DNA of 64,000 bases, from positions 22,457,249 to 22,521,248 of the forward strand of contig NC_049980.1 in assembly GCF_000003815.2 (NCBI RefSeq). Direction: 5' to 3'. Source of the DNA: Branchiostoma floridae (Eukaryota > Chordata > Leptocardii > Amphioxiformes > Branchiostomatidae). A program made the translations under genes and the position numbers. Shown here one piece after another: positions 47,301 to 60,400 of this stretch (its first letter is position 1; every line of letters starts with the position of its first letter). The notes below the pieces were generated by a model, which was not told where the DNA came from, did no database searches, and was given only the letters and a program-made list of their open reading frames with translations.

Positions 47301-49490
47301 NNNNNNNNNNNNNNNNNNNNNNNNNNNNNNNNNNNNNNNNNNNNNNNNNNNNNNNNNNNNNNNNNNNNNNNNNNNNNNNNNNNNNNNNNNNNNNNNNNNN
47401 NNNNNNNNNNNNNNNNNNNNNNNNNNNNNNNNNNNNNCACAATGGTTGCCATGGCGATGGCATTTGAACTGCAAAATATTCCATGCTGACGCTGTTATTC
47501 ACTCCACCATTGTTATAAAGTCCAAATCCAATTATCTGACTGTAGTTGTTCAGAACACCCCACGCAGCTTTAAAAAAGGTTTGGCTTTTTCAACAAGAAA
47601 AACATCATGACCCAACACACATTAGCACTAAAAGTGGTTTTGCACTTTAAACTAAACAAATCAGTTGCACATAAATGAGTCCATTATTGTTGAATCCTTA
47701 ATGGCAAGGCTAGAAAGGTTCTAAAAGGGTTTTTGTCATTGCAAACAAAATTAGAAAAGCCAACACTTCTCACAGAGCTTTTCAGCTCTTCAGCCAGCTT
47801 AGCATAGAAATTGAATTTGCCAGGTTGTTCTTAATTTGGCCGAGGCTTCTTGCTTATATGCCTGACATTGGTTGCCCATAACGACCAATTATTCCAGCCC
47901 CACAACACACAGCTGTTGGGGTCTGCAAATAATTTGACTTAGAAATAGAATGATGGGTGGCTTAGTATCAAAACAATAACATAGAACAACTTCAGGTTGT
48001 ATGAAAATGAGAATATTGATCATTTTTCTATTCTCTATTCTTTTCATCTAGGAAGGACTATGTCCCCTACAAGGTTACAAAGATTGCCCTCCCCAAGGCA
48101 GAGGAGTATGTCCCCATCCCTGGCAACATGGACCTGCTGTCGTCCTACAAACAGGAGTACATCGGACACACTGTTCCTGTTGTCAAACCAATTAGGCATG
48201 AGCCACAGCGCAAGATCGACGCTGGGAGAATGGATACAGTCCCTACCTACAAAAGTATGTCAGAGTCTTTTTCTTCATTAGACTGGCATCCCTTGGCAAA
48301 TGAGCTAAGGGAGGCTTATAGAGGTACCCACAATGAATCCAAATTGATTTCATTTGACTGTGCAATTTCTTAGCATAGCTTGGCTTGTAATAAATACGGT
48401 TTCATACACTGCAGCGTTATACAGTTCTAACAGTTTCTTTCTTTTAACCCCTCCAGCTGACTACAGGAAGTGGGAGATCCAGCGAGCAGCTGCCCATATA
48501 CCTAAAGCTGCCTACAGGCCTTCCGAAGGCCACATGGAGGAGATGACCACGTTCCGCCACGACTACACCAGGAAGAACATCCCACTCACTGTCAGCTTCA
48601 AGCCTCTGGCGGAAGCTAAGGTGTCCGACATTCCCTTCGACGACAAGACAGAGTACAAGACCGGGTACGTGCCGAAACCGCTAGAACCAAAGCAGCAGCG
48701 GGAGAGGGAGTTGTACAGGCCCAGCGGAGTGCCCTTTGATGGAATGACAACACAAAAGAGGGACTTCACGAAGAAGCAAGGCCCTAAAACGGAGAGCTTC
48801 AAGCCCGACCAGATTGCGATGCAGTCGCGCGACCCGTTCCAAGGAGACACTGAGTTCAAGACGCAGTTCAAGAAGTGGGCAACACAGCCTTACATCCCAC
48901 ATGCAGGAGAGGCCTATGTGAAACCCGTGGGAGAAATGGACTTGCGCACCACGCATGGTCTGGAGTACAGGGGCCATGTGGTCCCACCAGCCAGGCCAGC
49001 TAGGCCTCCCTCCCGTCAGCGTGCCAATACAGCGCCGTTCGAGGACAAGACCACCTTCAAGGATTCCTTCAGAAGGTGGGAGATTGAGAGGGTGGGGCCC
49101 AAGATCCACCAGGATGCGTACCACAGGCCTGACGTGCCATTCGAGGGCACGACAACATTCCGCTCACACTACATCAAACACCCGCAAGCGCCGACGCAGA
49201 GCTTCAAGCCCGACCTGGGAGCCTACCAGAGCGAGGCTCCGTTCGAAGACAGAACTGAGTATAAGGGAAGCTACACGCCAAAGAAGGCCGACATCTGTCC
49301 AGCTGTGTTCCTGCCGGGGTCAGGGTCGGGATGGGCATACGAGACCGACGACCAGCGCGGACACAAACTGTTCAGGCGCATGTCACAGACCACCAAAGCC
49401 ATGGAAATGAACACTTCTATGATGCAGAACTCGTTTCAGGAGACCGTCCAGCCCCTGGCAAGCACACAACCACAGGCTGTGATGGCATAG
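44321..49490 (+). CDS. SAXO: SAXO (FAM154) stabiliser of axonemal microtubules
   Basis: Exons 44321-44358, 46842-47018, 48052-48254 and 48457-49490 are in phase and give 483 residues, close to human SAXO1 (474). The N-terminus has the family Cys cluster CICEICTCGRHRCPHR, split by intron 1. Then come SEYTERY, repeated Mn-type modules (SFKP, TTFRHDY, TTFKDSFRRWE, TEYKTGY, SFKPD), NMDLLSSYKQEY and a C-terminal GHKLFRRMSQ block matching the vertebrate proteins. The protein binds tubulin through the repeated modules and localises to cilia, flagella and basal bodies. Most of the coding sequence, including all of the central repeats, is in the last exon. Vertebrates have two paralogues; which one this corresponds to, or whether it predates their split, cannot be told here. 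The N gap is inside intron 2 and does not interrupt the frame. Confidence 0.93.
44359..46841 (+). other. First intron of SAXO
   Basis: A 2.5-kb intron with no supported exon. It contains a 203-codon plus-strand ORF (45984-46595) that looks fortuitous. Confidence 0.6.
47264..47437. other. Assembly gap (174 N)
   Basis: Unresolved bases within the second intron of SAXO. Confidence 0.98.
47446..47459. promoter_or_regulatory. X-box-like motif in SAXO intron 2
   Basis: GTTGCCATGGCGAT has a perfect left half-site and a partial right half-site for RFX factors, which regulate ciliary genes. It lies just after the assembly gap. Motif evidence only. Confidence 0.3.
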
Positions 49491-50248
49491 ACATAACTGT
49501 TCAAACATACAAGGGACTTTTCTGTATCTACTAAGTAGGTAGCTGACATTATGACCAATTTACAATGAAGGAGGGTGGGAAGAAATATTCATGACAGTTT
49601 ACATCTGAGATTTTGAATGACACAGTCTTATCTTGTGAGATACCTCATAGATGAGGATTTGAGGCATAAAGAATCAGCAGTGTTTTTGGTCCTCAGGAAA
49701 ACACAACAAAAGCTGAACCTTGACAGTTTTCTTATACAAACCAGTTCATGACAATCCGATATGTCTTACTTGCTTTTCCTCTTAAATGATTTGTCACTTG
49801 AAGATTGGGTGCTGCTTTCAGATTGTACTTTGTATCTCATACATGACCATAAGTTGCAGATCTTACATTTGCTTGTATATTTTGCAAGGTAAGAGTCCCT
49901 GACTGTGAGTTTTCTATCATTGTACATAAACATTGTCAACTGCCTTTTTAACATAGGATTACAAAAAAAAATTAGAGTACAGAAAAACCATACTTTGATA
50001 CAAGGCTTATCTCCAGAAGAGACCTACAACAAGCATGTCAAATGATATGCTACCACTGCAGCTATGCCTCAGTAAGCAAAGTTATTTTAGCCTGAAGTTT
50101 TAGACAATAACATGCTACCTTAAGGCACAGAACGGGAAGAAGCTTAGGGGGAAATTTGTGAAACTTACCAAAGATTAAGCCTGTAAATTCAGAGGTCGAA
50201 GTATGTACCAAACACATCCTAAGAACACCACTGAACAACATTTGACAC

Positions 50249-50416
50249 TAGTCTCCAAACAGACCCTACTGTGCCTTAGAAATAGTATCAAAGCTGGCAA
50301 ATTGGAATATAGCCGGCCAAAGGGAGATAGCCGGCTGAGGGAGTCAAACGGAGCACCTGGTGCCTTGCCAGCTTTGATACTATTTCTAAGGCACCGTAGG
50401 GTCTGCTTGGAGACTA
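50249..50416. mobile_element. 168-bp MITE with hAT-like target duplication in the SAXO 3' UTR
   Basis: Long inverted arms (TAGTCTCCAAACAGACCCTA at the left, mirrored by the sequence ending GTCTGCTTGGAGACTA) are flanked by identical ATTTGACAC at 50240-50248 and 50417-50425. An 8-9 bp duplication fits a hAT-type element. The short centre contains two copies of atagccggc. The element lies between the SAXO stop codon and its poly(A) signal, so it should be transcribed as a hairpin. Confidence 0.75.
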
Positions 50417-50831
50417 ATTTGACACCTCCTTAAGCTCCTTCCAAAGTGCCCAGGCAGTTTCACTTTGCTCAGATGCTGCAAAGGACATGTTAAGATGACC
50501 TATTTTTGTAAGGTTTTGCTATTACAGCACTTTTGTATTGAATCATATGGTGAACTTAGTCCTTAATCTAGAATTAGGGCATTTTTCATCCCAAAGAATA
50601 TTGAAATTTATAATTTTAAGAGAGAAGACTTTGTTAGTGGAAAATAGTATAGTTTTGAGTACATGTATATAAAAAAAAACTTAATCATGTAGACTAAAAG
50701 TTACTGATGAAATATAACATAACAGTCATCATTGCAGTTGAATTTTTCTTGAATATACTAATGAAAGAATTGTCAGTTATTGTTATAACTTTGGCATGTG
50801 TATCATTTTGTCCACAACTTTGACAGATTTT

Positions 50832-50837
50832 AATAAA
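50832..50837 (+). other. Candidate SAXO poly(A) signal
   Basis: AATAAA about 1.34 kb after the SAXO stop codon, followed by a T-rich stretch. Confidence 0.4.
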
Positions 50838-50859
50838 TTTAATGTGGAAAAACTGGTTT

Positions 50860-51886
50860 TACTGATCTTGTAGTTTTCATGTTTAGTAGTCATAATAGGG
50901 GGTCCTTTAGCTTTATAGTCTTATTTTTAAATTGAAAGTCATAATTTAATGTACCAATTAATTTAATGTCAAACCTATGATCTTGTAAAATGTACAAGAC
51001 AACTGCAGTTCATCAGATAAGGCCACTTTATTTCAACTTACCACCGGATGATAGGAAGATGCGTATCAGTGTTTGGGAGGTCAACTCTCAACAAGAACAT
51101 TCCATATGTGTGCTATGCTTTCAGAAGTTCACTATCAAAGTCCATTTCCACCATTTATTTCCACCAAACAACTATCCAGCTCAGTGATTGTCCCCATGTT
51201 TGGTGGCTCAAAGTAGTTAACGATTAATGCCTTGAACTGCACTTGGCTGCCCTAAGACTTACTCCAGCCATAGAGTTTGGAAAGGATTCTGGCACGGCTT
51301 TCTATCCAACTATCTATATATTTTTCACAGGGACAAAATAAATATATCGTGGCATTTACTCAGTTCTTTGAGTTTTGAGGACTAAAAATCTATGAGCAAG
51401 GACTAAGTTAAACGTTAATATGATTTACAAATAATACCTCATCGACTGAAGTTTTCAGGGACCATTTCTTTACTATGCTTTGGTCGTAGAAAAGTCGATA
51501 GGAAGTAACAAGAAATAGACATGATGACGACATACTCTAACGAGTTTTGAACAGCATGAAGCATATAAAAATTGCTACTAAAAGCCAATATAGAGCCACA
51601 TTATAATACAATACATTATTCACAAGATCCTGGTATAGTGGCTGACAACTGCAATTTCTCATTTCCTACAATGCATAAAACTAGTCTGGTTTTAAAGCTA
51701 ACTAAGATGACCCTCGAAGGTTCAACCTAAGACATTCAGGTTTTTGGCATAAGATGATGCTGTTGCGTCTGTGCCTCAAAACTATAGCATTGCCTGTCTT
51801 CTCTATAGTTAAAGGATGAATGAACATAAAAAGCTGACTAGTGATTGATTTGTCTCTGCTATGATGAGAAATGACCTCCTCTGTGC
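50860..51886. other. Tail-to-tail region between SAXO and ADAMTSL
   Basis: It holds the ADAMTSL 3' UTR on the minus strand. Minus-strand AATAAA motifs (TTTATT on the plus strand) lie near 51027 and 51154. No further gene is seen. Confidence 0.45.
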
Positions 51887-54445
51887 CTACTGCTCCTCCT
51901 CCTCTTCTTCTTCTTCTTCCTCCTCCTCCCCCTCCCCCTCAACCTCCCTTGGCCCTGTGCAGCTCTCGCAGCAGTCCTGTTGGTATCTCGCCACCGAGCA
52001 CAGACGTAACTTCAGCACCAGCGAACAGTAGTTAGATGTGTCGGTGCATTCATCTGGTGGAGAAGATTATGTGGAAGTGTTGATCACAAAATTACAGACA
52101 ATTGTGGGACTTGTGAAACTCCATGTACAGGCAAAGCTGTCATGGATAGAAGAAAATGGTTACAGTAGACAGTTGGCCATAAACAAGAGTCTCAATGTTT
52201 GGGTCAATGGGAAATTGATGTCAATGGGAAAATGGACCATCAAAAAGTGGTCACAATGGGGATGGTGTGTTCTACCAATGAGCAGTTATACTGTCTACAC
52301 AGATGTCGACCACAAACTCACCAGCATCACAAGGGATGAGGTTACACCTCTGTAGCATGGGCGGCTGTTTCATGTCGTCGCAGGCGTTCTCTGCCTCCCT
52401 GTCTGTTCCCAGGTACACACAGGTCAGGGTTCGCGTCTGCTGACCTGTGGGACAAGAAACAGGTCAGAACAGGCCTTATGAATTGCACTCATTAGAATCC
52501 ATGTAATGATGCAAAAATATGAAGGGACATAAAAGATTGCCTTGTTGTTAGAAAAGATACTACTGATATGATTAGTCTTATCTGATTGTTACATCATATT
52601 ATAGATTTATTTTGTATTTCTACTTTGTAGTACAAGATTCAGAGGACTTTTTGTTGCCAATAAAAGCTTGATCTTCTTCTATATAATTGTTTTGGGTAAA
52701 ATATCAAATGTTCTCACATAAATTATGACTTGCCACTATCGAAGTTCACTCGCACCGCACTTGCGTTAAGCTTGTGTCACTAAGGGTACGTTCACTGCAT
52801 CACTGTTTTGTTATTTTCACTGATTTTTTATAATCTAGATAGTGCGTAATACGTAAAAGTATGGCTTAGAAGGCAACAAAATACACAAAAAGTAAGAAAA
52901 TTCGTTCTTCATCTCTGAAATTCTTTGAGTATCTTTCGAACCCCACAGTGATGCAAGCGTGACGCAAGTGCAGTGCGAGTGCACCTTTAACATCAAAGCT
53001 TCATACAAGAACACATGCTAGAGTCAGGTATTTAGCACGGGTCCAAATTTCAGAATCATAAGTGCACAAGTGCCACCTTGCAGATTGAGAAAGTACTACA
53101 AACACACTGCACAGATCAGTCCTAACAAGTGAATATGCCAGCACAGCTGCTAGTGTTACTGGGATTGAACAAAGCAAGTATGAAACTTACCGTGCTGTCC
53201 ACATGTCACTGAGCACTCCCCCCAGTCAGAGGCTGTCCACACGGCTTTACAACGCGGGGCGTAACACTCCTGTCTTCTCTCTGGCAGCGTGGCACGGTTA
53301 CACTCAGAGAAGTCAAGCACGGTCCCATTGGAGGCCACACAGAGAACTTCCCGTTCTTGGTAAGCAACGTTCGGTCTTAAACATACTTCATCACACTAGA
53401 GGAAGAAATAAACTTAAGGTTAAATTAGATAACTAAAGGAATCTTAAATGTATTCCCTTGTGCCAGGGTTGTTTTTACCATGGTCCAAGGAAACTGTGCC
53501 AAATAGTCTTTTGCCATTTTGCAAAACATGTAAATTGCTAGAAAACAGGAAAGATAATAATATGTATTAAGAAATAAAACAACGAAACCAACACATTTGG
53601 TATCAGTCTGAATCTGCCAAAAGACTTACAGCAGACCATGCGCTGGTGTTCCACCGTGGCGGCTCGTTGTTACAGTAGCCCATGTTGCACACCCGGGAGT
53701 CCAGGGGTCGGGCTTCCTCTAACACCTCGCAGTAATACTCATCCAGCTGCTCCAGTCTCCCGTCATAGATGACCCTCTCACACCGGACCCCACGTCTCTC
53801 CACTCCTGACCCACAGGTCACAGAACAGGCTGTCCAACCGGACGTGGCCCATCTGAAACAAGTTCAGGGTTTAACATAACATTGGACAATATTGTATTGT
53901 ACTAAGTCTTAGTTTATATATGCTACAAGTGTCCCTGAGGCTCAATTGATAGCAGCCTCACAGTTGAGCTCCTCATGTTCCAATTAGTTGGTAACAGGTT
54001 TGATTCCTGGGATTCCTGGCTAGATGTTGTTTTCTCGGGAAAGGCACTTCCCCCACTCAAGTGTAAAAATGGGTACCTGACTTTGGATGGGTAGGCTATG
54101 GAACTGCCTTTATTTTCATATTTTTAAACAATACACCATCAAAGCTACATTAAACAGCACAGCTGCATATTGCTTACCTTGGAGGACAGTCGTCAACGTT
54201 GCAGGGTTCGTAAACGACCTCAGGTTTGGGAATGTTGTCACAGTACGTGTCCGGTACCTGCACGTCATCGTTAAAGCAGCGGAGGATGCGGTAGTACCTT
54301 CCCGTGTTTCCGCATGTCGCTGAACACTCTGAGGTCTCCCTGGGCACCCAACTATAACCTGGGAGGAAGAGTAGGGAAAACACCTTGCCAACAATCCTCA
54401 CAGTACATATAATTTATGTATAAAATCACTTCAGCCTTGAGATAT

Positions 54446-54476
<31 letters not shown>

Positions 54477-57400
54477 TACTCTCAAACTTGTATTGTGTAG
54501 AGGTCAAATACATAGCAATCTCAGGTGCATGTCATGAGGCCCTGGGTTCCTATCTCATTCTGCACTAAGACCAGGATTGCACAATCAAATACCACCAGTA
54601 CTTGACCAAGTAGGGTTTGCTGTCTTTCAGAGGAAATACTTAAGTGTTATTGCAAACAGTTGTCATACCTTCAGTATCTTGAAGAAAAAATAGCTCTTCT
54701 CAAAATCAGATGAGCTGCACACCTACATGCAATGGATGGACTCCTAAGGCAGCTTGATTTCTTAGTGTAGTTTCCTAAACCATTGTTAAAATCAAAGATA
54801 GATGTTACCTCTATTTTTGCAAACATAGAGACAAATCTTGATTGACTTTCTCACCAGAAATGGACAGTGTGAGGTTAGCGCTGGCCGCTCCTGCGTCGTT
54901 CTCTCCCTGGCACTTCCACAGCCCGCTGTCCTCCTTCTTGATGGCGGTTATCCTGACCACATGGTCCTCCTCCACCAGCAGGATGCGAGGGTCTCCCTGC
55001 TGTAACACTCGGTTGTTGTGCAGCCAGGTGATCGGGGGCTCGGGGAACCCCTTGATGGGACAGGCTAACAGAACAAGAGGTCAGGGTTAGAACAAATACC
55101 TTGTCATGTATGCTGAGATTTCATCTTTTACTCAATTCAAGTTTTGCTGAGAGGACAGAAAAAAATGCACACCTTCATCTATGTCACTTAGGATCAATGC
55201 ATTTACTTGAAACTCATTATTGATAAACGGGAGTAGAACCTGAACATTTCTAGCAAAAAAATGAGATTCATGCAGCACAGACATCTCCAGTGTGGGCATT
55301 TGCTGAAAAGAAACTATTTTCTGCTTTTATATCTTCTTAGTTGAAAAATAAGATATAATGTGAAATGTCTTTTATAAATTGACCTTGGTCTATACAACAA
55401 GCTCTGTACTTGATAAGTTGATTCATTGAATGAAAATATATTCTTAGAAAAATTGGGATGTCCAACAAGGATGGCAGATCAATTGGCTATTCAAAATCTA
55501 TAGGATATTATTTCCTCTTTAGTTATCTAAAGCCTGTATATCATTCTCATTCTACTACCAATGGCCAGCTGCTCTCCTGTCATCCTGGCGATGGTGTCCT
55601 TTTCCTTCTTGCCCGTCAGGACGACGACCCCTCCGTTAGCACTGACCAGGGCATCAAGACGGGGCAGCATTCGTAGGTCCTCCACCAAATGGGGGTGCTC
55701 TGGAGAAAAACAAATTTAACATTATCATTAGCTTACACACAACCAAAGGGAAAACACCATACACACAGCTACATGAACCTGTCCTTGGTGCTGAACTCAT
55801 CATTCATTCAGCTACAAGGACTTGCTCTGGGTGCTGAACTCATAATCCATACAGCTAGATGCCCTTGGTGCTGAACCTTAAGTCCAAACAGCTGATGACA
55901 TCTGTTCTTGGTGCTGAACACACCATCCATATAACTGAAAAGACCTGTCCCTGATCCTGAACACACTATACACACAGCTGAAAAGGTCTGTCCTTGGTGC
56001 TGAACATACCATCCGCACAGCTGAAGGGACCTGTCCTTGGTGCTGAACACAACAATTTTACAGCTAAAGGGACCTGTCTCTGATGCTGAACTCACCATTC
56101 AGACAGCTTAAGGGACCTGTCCTTGGTGCTGAACACAACATTTACCTTTCTTTGGTGCTGAACACTGTTCATGCAGCTTAAGGAGCAACGTCCCAGCACG
56201 GAAAATTTTACATTATTGCCATACATCATCAAAAAATATCGTACCCCCCAAAATGTTGCCACTTCTCACCTAACAGGATCAGTGTTGAGTCTCTCCTGTC
56301 CTTTCCTCCTGGGTTGCCAGCCTCACACCGGTATGTCCCTTGGTCACCTTCTGAGGCGTTTGTGATGGTCAGGGAGCCGTTGGGGTGGACGTTGGCATTT
56401 CTCTCCAGTGTCCCATTCACCTTGTCCCAATTAATGAAGGGTTTGGGAAAGCCTTTTGGGGTGGTAAAAGAAATATGGTAAAGATACTTTTGTCTCAAGC
56501 TACTTTGATACGGGAATGAAAGGCTATGGCAATTTGTTTTGTGATTCTATCCCACATTTGGACAAAACCGCAACTTGAACAAATGTAGTAGATGTACCAG
56601 TTGTGTGAACACTGCATCCTGTTTGTTCCAAAAGCACAGGCTACACCTGGGTACAAGCTTTGGCTAGATGGTAATCTTCCTGCATTTGTTTAAACTGATA
56701 AGTATAATTATGTTAAGTGGAAAACAATACTATCGCAAGCTTTTTTTTACATAGCTAAAAATCAGTTTAGGCTTAAAGCAAATAAAGTCATCTTACCCCT
56801 GACAGGACAGTGGATGGTGATAGTGGCCCCAGGCTTGACCTTGACCTTCCCTCCTACAGTGACAGACACAAGGTCATCCTCCAGGTTGGTCACCTCCCTG
56901 TTCCTGAACAGAATGTCTGGGGCCTCTGGGGGGACAAAAAGAAGAGAAACATCTCAGCCTCAATCTAACATGATCCATGGCAAATTTTCCATGGCAAATA
57001 CTGCAAATTCTTCATTTTTGCAGGGACTTTTTTCTCGAGGTATAAGGGGAAAGGAGGTTTTCACAGTGTTTTCAGGTCATGGTTAAAATAATTCTGTATA
57101 ACATTTGACACAATGGGAAATGCATATTTACAGTGTCATGAACTCGTGGCGCAGAAGTCACAACAGAAATAAAACCACCATTAACATTTCATGATTTATA
57201 ATATTGGCATTATAACAATACATGTTTAGGTAGCTATTCTTAGTGTCCGCTGTTGTAACAACCACTAGATGGACAAAAATGGTTTCTGATGAACAATGTA
57301 GCTATATGATGTAATTGCCCTCGCTAACCAAGACAAACCAATCAATGGCACAAGGTACAACTAGACTGACACAAAGTAATATTCCTCTGTCTTCATCATG

Positions 57401-60400
57401 TTACCTGCAATACTGACTAGTGAAGTATCTGAGTCTCTGCCGGCTGCGTTGGTCGCTGTGCAGGTGTAAGAACCAGCATCTGAATGTCTGGGTTTGTTGA
57501 TTGTAAGGGATCCATTTCTCCACAGTTGATACCTACAAAATATTTAAAAAAAGATGCAGTATTAAGTAAAGTTTCTTTATATCATCATATAATATTGTAA
57601 TCATTGAAGGTTTGAAAGCAGCTCGCAATTCAAAATGTCTACATAAACATGTTTTGTGCACCAACCGTGGTTCGTTGGGCATGCCTGCCCCATCTTTGGT
57701 CCATGTGATTCTGGGCTTGGCTCCGGGCACCTCACACAGAATGGTGATGGACTCCACACTAGCTGCGATCACCGGGCTGCCAACATACACCACCACATGG
57801 CCTTCAGTCTGGTGGAGAAAAATCATAAAATCATATATTCCTAAAGAAATGCATTGTGCTTTCAACTTCCCTGCATCAAGAGGCCTGTCTATGTGCTGAC
57901 TTTGCTTTATAAGATCATTTCCTGCCTTTTTATACAAATCATTACATATACAAGCTGTTGCCCTTAACATTTATGTTAAGGTTAATGTTAAGGTTTCCTA
58001 TAGTAAGTAACATTTGTCACACCCTGGTCACCCTAGCCTAACACCCTCTGTTAGGGTCAGTGTGTTGGTCCGAGTTGGTCTGATTAGCCATAGGATGAGC
58101 TGGTAATGGGCAGAAGGGTCCGACATCCATACAATACAGCATAAGTCTAACAGCCATTACATAAACCTTGTGGCCATGCCAATGTCAAGATGACCTCTAC
58201 CTTTAGCATAGGAGGAATGCGCTCCCTGTAGATGACAGGAGGCTGTCCTAGCCCAGTCTGCTGCCTCTCGGGGACTGTGGCTGCTAGCCTAGGAACCTCA
58301 GGCTCCTTCAGGTCCTGTGGCTTCGGCTGTGCATGGATGGTGGGGCTGGGAGTTGTACTAGTCTCGCTGGATATCCCACCTGAGGGGAAAACATCAACAC
58401 GCATGTTTGAGTAAGAACATTTGGGTCCAAATGTGTTAGGGAATTGCAAACAAGTATCAGGAAGTTCATGACCCCTGCTTCTGCTTTTACTGTATCAGTA
58501 ACTTTTAGTCCTCACTCTCATGGAGTTAGTCCTCACTCTCATGGAGTCAGGTTTGTCTTCAGTGATGTTTCTGACTTGGTTTGGTTTCAATCGGATCTGC
58601 ATTACCTATCAGGTGGAGTCTGACAGACTCCCGGGCTGCCCCTGCCATACATGTGAAGGTGCCCGTCTGCATGGCTGACATCTTCATAATGGACAGGGCC
58701 CCACTCCTCATTTTCTTCACTCCGTTGTTGAGTTTGGTGATCTCCTCTCCCTCATGCTGCCATCTGTAAAAGACCTCTAATCTATTAGATAACATGAAAC
58801 CTGGATGGTGTCTTCCAATAAATTTAAGGTTCTAACAGTCAGACCCAAGAGAAATTAAAATGAAGGAATAATGGAAAAATTATTTTGACATAAAAAGCCA
58901 AAAGAACAGTGTATGGCTCAATAGGGGAACTGTATATGTATGCATGACTAGATAGACATTAGATAGAACAAGTCGCCTTAAATGCCACATGCAGGTCATG
59001 TATGTTATAGGTACAAGATAAAATCTTGGGAGCTGCTTGTAATAAAAAGCCCAAAAAAAAATGATTGTGATATAAAAATATCATTTGCATCACAGTCAAG
59101 TAAGTAAGTCATTTGCAACAATTGGTATGCTTAATATTGCAACTGAGGGCTTAACACACTATGTTAAGGCCCTGAAAGGTATTGTACAAAGCTTCTTTTC
59201 TGCCACTGTAACTACTTATCTGAAAACTCTCACCTGATCTGTGACCTCTGAAAGTTCTTGACCGGACACTTGATGACCACTCGTGTGTTTGGGTAGAGGA
59301 AGGCATCAGCCCCCACCCACACACGTACCATGGTGCTGTAAGACTTCTGGGTGAAGTTAGCCCGGCGGGGGTAGATCTTAGGGAGCTGCTCTCTCTGGGC
59401 TGAGGAAGGTTCTGCAAGTACAGACAGACAAACAATTCTTCAATCAATCAATGGATCAATATATCACTTAATAGACCAATTGTCCTATCAATCAACCATT
59501 TGGCATGGTAGGATTTAAAGCTCAGCAAGATCTAAGGGCTGAGGAGGGTTCTAAAAGGATAGATACATGTAGAAAACCTCTTAGATCATAGATTAACTAA
59601 CTACTCTTGTCAATCAATGATTGTACTATAGGACTTCTGTGTTAAGTTAGCTCATCTGTACTTAGATCTTTGGAAGCAGCTCTTTTTGGGCTGAGGAGGG
59701 TTCTAAGAGGACTTAGGATTAATCAACCTGTCATTTGATCAATTTTTGGTGTCTTGTATGTATCATGTGTATGTGACCAGACCTTTCAGATACAGGATGA
59801 AGCTGTCGTTGACAGGCCCGGCCACGCAGGTGTAGGTGGCCTGGTCCGAGTCTCGGATCCCGTCGATTCTCAGCCTCATCTGCTCATCAATCTGCAGCCT
59901 GCCACCCGGTACCACATCATACCCATTCTGCTGCCACCTAAATACATCAGGACTTTCATTAGGAAATCTCTTTCCACTTAAGTTATTGTGTATCTTGAGC
60001 TAAATCCCTGAAAACACGATAAAAGTGTATACACTATGCTTTCACTAGCAATAGTTTGCTTATAAACAACCAGCACATATCGTGCCTCAGCGGAGACATA
60101 TGCAGACTGCATATTTACACTGATCATTGGATATCTCTTTCTACATACATTGTGGATTAGGAAGGCTGGTAGTACAAATTTCTTTACTTCTCTTTTCTCC
60201 TCAATAGCATTATTAGATTAGTCATGCCACCATGCATAAATTACATTGTACAACATACTAGGATGATATTGTTTAAAATACTGTATCTTCCTAACCTTAT
60301 TTTTGACTTGTCAAAGTTCTCCACAGGGCACTCAATGACGATATTTGTGCGAGGAAACAGAACAGCGTGACTTCCGATCTCCAGAAAGATGGTATCCACC

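Noticed and set aside
48563-49124. Minus-strand ORFs opposite the SAXO last exon
   Set aside because: Antisense shadows of the repeated SAXO modules.
52038-52355. 105-codon plus-strand ORF
   Set aside because: It spans an ADAMTSL intron and the antisense of two exons; no independent support.
55808-56098. 96-codon minus-strand ORF
   Set aside because: It is the open frame through the 43-bp minisatellite; the period is not a multiple of three and no conserved domain appears.
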